This document shows, in pieces, positions 62,078 through 64,000 of a DNA stretch of 64,000 nt (within the stretch, counting starts at the first letter, position 1; every line of letters begins with the position of its first letter). Location of the stretch: contig NZ_BTPM01000001.1 in assembly GCF_036245475.1 (NCBI RefSeq), positions 2,480,001 to 2,544,000 of the forward strand, in the 5' to 3' direction. Source of the DNA: Vibrio sp. 10N (lineage in GTDB: Bacteria > Pseudomonadota > Gammaproteobacteria > Enterobacterales > Vibrionaceae). Position numbers and translations under genes: made by a program. The notes beneath the pieces are model-generated. The model made no database searches and was not told where the DNA came from. It saw only the letters and a program-made list of their open reading frames with translations.

Positions 62078-62917
62078 ATGAGCAGACCACTACGAATCGA
62101 ATACCCAGGCGCCCTCTATTACGTAAACTCGAAAGGCAACGACGGACAGTCTGTTTTTCAAGACCGCGAAGATTTTGAGCTGTTTCTTCAAGTGCTCGAT
62201 CACACGGCAACGCGCTACAACTGGATGGTTCATGGTTACTGCTTAATGAAAGATCAGTATCACCTGCTGATTGAAACGCCAGATGGCAACTTAAGTATTG
62301 GTATGCGTCAGCTCAACGGTGTCTATACGCAGCGCTTCAATCAAAAACACGGTCGCAGTGGGCATTTGTATCAGGGTCGCTTTAAATCGATTCTTATTGA
62401 TAGAGACGCACACTTCCTTGATGTCGGACGCGATATTTTGCTCAGCCCAGTCAAGGCCAATATGGTTGTGGATCCAGAAAGTTACCCGTGGAGCAGTTGG
62501 GGTTACCTAAACGACAGCAAATCTAAACCTGCATGGTTTGTCATCGAACCAACTCTCAAATCGTTTGGCACGGAGCGCGAGCAAGCGCTTAGCCACTACA
62601 AGCAGTTTGTGCTCGAAGGTAAAGACTACAATCCATGGCAACACTTAAAACGCCAAATCTTCTTAGGTGATGAGGCCTTTATTCAGCGTCACTTAACGCA
62701 ATTAGGGTCACTTACCGAAGCAATGGGTGAGATCCCAAGTGCCCAGCGACGCGCAGCTCCGCTCAGCCTGAAACAATATGAGCAGAAAGCCAATAGCCGA
62801 GATGAAGCTATTTGCCTCGCGTTTCGCAGTGGTGGCTACACACAAAAGCAGATTGGCACTCACTTTGGCCTCCATTACTCACGCATCAGTCGGATTGTGT
62901 CTAAGGGACAAGCTTAA
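62078..62917 (+). CDS. Y1 / REP-associated transposase with altered HUH motif
   Basis: IS200-like/RAYT protein of 279 residues, starting MSRPLRIEYPGALYYVNSKG. The family frame is complete: GHLYQGRFKSILIDRDAHFL, LSPVKANMVVDPESYPWSSW, and a C-terminal helix-turn-helix (GGYTQKQIGTHFGLHYSRIS). The metal-binding HUH motif, however, reads Gln60-Tyr61-His62 (KDQYHLLIETP), so the first histidine is gone and nicking activity is doubtful. No flanking REPs or target duplications were seen. It may be a domesticated or dead copy. Confidence 0.85.
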   Translation: MSRPLRIEYPGALYYVNSKGNDGQSVFQDREDFELFLQVLDHTATRYNWMVHGYCLMKDQYHLLIETPDGNLSIGMRQLNGVYTQRFNQKHGRSGHLYQGRFKSILIDRDAHFLDVGRDILLSPVKANMVVDPESYPWSSWGYLNDSKSKPAWFVIEPTLKSFGTEREQALSHYKQFVLEGKDYNPWQHLKRQIFLGDEAFIQRHLTQLGSLTEAMGEIPSAQRRAAPLSLKQYEQKANSRDEAICLAFRSGGYTQKQIGTHFGLHYSRISRIVSKGQA

Positions 62918-62944
62918 TCACCGACCCGTTAGTGTCATACAAAC

Positions 62945-62976
62945 AAAAGCCAGCAATGTATATTGCTGGCTTTTTT
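62945..62976. terminator. Bidirectional terminator
   Basis: Arms AAAAGCCAGCAA and TTGCTGGCTTTT with A and T tracts outside, between convergent genes. Confidence 0.85.
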
Positions 62977-62991
62977 ACAGGTAGGTATCCG

Positions 62992-64000
62992 TTACTGATT
63001 GGTGCCGAGCGGCGTATCATCTGCCGACACATAGTACTGGTTGATAATACGCCCATATGGGTCAAGAGCGTTATGGAATATTCGAACCACATCGTTCTTT
63101 TGAGGCTCTGAGACTTCGGTCATCCCCTCACCAATAGTGACGCGGCTGCCCTCGCCTTCTTGTTGGGGATAATACAGATACAAATCACCCTCAGTGACAA
63201 ACGTACTTGGTCTTGACCATTGGTAGACAAACTCATCCTTACGTCCATCAAGTTGCTGTACTTTTGCTAAATACGGCATCATTTCCGGCTGTGATGCTGG
63301 CGGCTCAGTCAGATAAATCTGTTTGTCCAAAACTTGATCATCAAAGTGGAATGCCACTGTATATGTTTGGTTGCTTGGGATTGAACCTGCTTCACTTATT
63401 GGGTATCCAGAAAGCATACCGCTAACAAAGTTTCCACTATCAACGAGATGGCAACTGGTCGAGTTCGGCGTACGGTAGACTTTGTCCATTTGAATCACTT
63501 GGTCAGACGGCGATATCACGGTGACAAAGTTTAGACCATCAATAATCGAGCTTAGCGGCGCTAACTTATCGAAAAATGCTGGATTGCCGAATTGCCATTC
63601 CCCCACTTCAGGGACTGACTCGCAGTCAGATGCCGTTAAAAAGCCAGACGTTTCAAACACCCAATCAAAGGTGTCAAACTCACCCCAGTTATAAGGTTTG
63701 GCTGCTTGGTTTAACTTGTATACTGCATAAAATGAAGTCGGGTAGGCCTTATCGTCACCAAGGAACTTCAGCTTACCTTCATCAAACTCAAACCAAGCTT
63801 GGTCTCGCGCAATGCTGCTAGACGTGCTGGCTTCAAATGCCGTCGTATACCCTACCAGATAACGCTTTTTCTCAGGCTGACTGTCAAGCAGCACTAAATC
63901 GCGATAACGCTCTAAAGACGCATCGTTTTCATTCGGCAAAACATTAAAATAGTTTTGATGTAGCTCTGCTCGGTTTGCTCCAAACCAATGTGCTTCTGGC
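62992..64000 (-). CDS. Uncharacterised protein, 5' part beyond the window
   Basis: Not recognised. The frame is open to the right edge without a stop, so this is the C-terminal ~335 residues of a longer protein. No membrane segment is seen. The sequence is rich in aromatic and acidic residues (AHWFGANRAELHQNYFNVLP, WGEFDTFDWVFETSGF, DVVRIFHNALDPYGRI), with two cysteines (SDCESVP, TSCHLVDSG) that could form a disulphide, suggesting an exported protein. It ends before a strong bidirectional terminator. Confidence 0.6.
   Translation of the reverse strand, partial: PEAHWFGANRAELHQNYFNVLPNENDASLERYRDLVLLDSQPEKKRYLVGYTTAFEASTSSSIARDQAWFEFDEGKLKFLGDDKAYPTSFYAVYKLNQAAKPYNWGEFDTFDWVFETSGFLTASDCESVPEVGEWQFGNPAFFDKLAPLSSIIDGLNFVTVISPSDQVIQMDKVYRTPNSTSCHLVDSGNFVSGMLSGYPISEAGSIPSNQTYTVAFHFDDQVLDKQIYLTEPPASQPEMMPYLAKVQQLDGRKDEFVYQWSRPSTFVTEGDLYLYYPQQEGEGSRVTIGEGMTEVSEPQKNDVVRIFHNALDPYGRIINQYYVSADDTPLGTNQ

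Overview
The window reads as a chromosome segment of a Vibrio or close relative (Vibrionaceae). The evidence is the polar-flagellum gene set in Vibrio order: flrABC, flaG, flaI, tandem sheath-type flagellins, the H/T-ring gene flgT and the outer-membrane genes flgO and flgP. The left ~37.7 kb is almost entirely this flagellar regulon. Read backwards on the minus strand it holds fliI (cut by the window edge), fliHGFE, flrCBA, fliS, flaI, fliD, flaG, three flagellins, flgLK, flgJIHGF, flgEDCB, cheR and cheV. On the plus strand follow flgA, flgMN and flgT, with flgOP divergent, a GGDEF diguanylate cyclase and a small PilZ-like protein. Matches to -24/-12 (sigma-54) promoters stand in front of fliE, flrB, the first flagellin, flgK, flgF, flgB, flgT and flgO. 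Sigma-28 matches stand in front of flgM and the third flagellin. This agrees with the known Vibrio hierarchy FlrA/sigma-54, then FlrBC/sigma-54, then FliA.

An IS4 element (13622-15049) sits between flagellins two and three. Its 12-bp target duplication is the exact centre of a perfect palindrome followed by a T tract on the flagellin-sense strand, so it split the terminator of the second flagellin. The element carries its own terminator hairpin at the end that flagellin transcripts enter.

After a tRNA-Arg(CCU) at 37.7 kb the window becomes a mosaic of accessory and housekeeping genes. First comes a damaged zone: a 5'-truncated topoisomerase-type zinc-ribbon gene, a perfect 222-bp tandem duplication, a Y1/REP-associated transposase, near-perfect 16-bp inverted repeats, and a thioesterase gene that also lacks its 5' end. 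Then come YbaK-, cupin- and macro-domain proteins, an AraC-azlCD set, an MFS carrier, a vanadium-haloperoxidase-like secreted protein with a changed catalytic triplet, a small protein with eCIS-effector-like N-terminal features, small membrane proteins, a DUF4382 lipoprotein and a BCCT transporter.

The right end (52-64 kb) holds a probably frameshifted gene, a Cache-PAS-DUF294 signalling fusion, a DUF3360 transporter behind a highly structured leader that fits the known DUF3360 RNA motif in context, a RodA-like SEDS protein and a DedA protein. A CDF metal-efflux/MarR operon lies behind three operator-like repeats. Last come a DUF2061 membrane protein behind a near-consensus Fur box, a second Y1 transposase whose first HUH histidine is lost, and an unidentified protein running off the edge. 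All assignments were made by reading the sequence; no database search was run.
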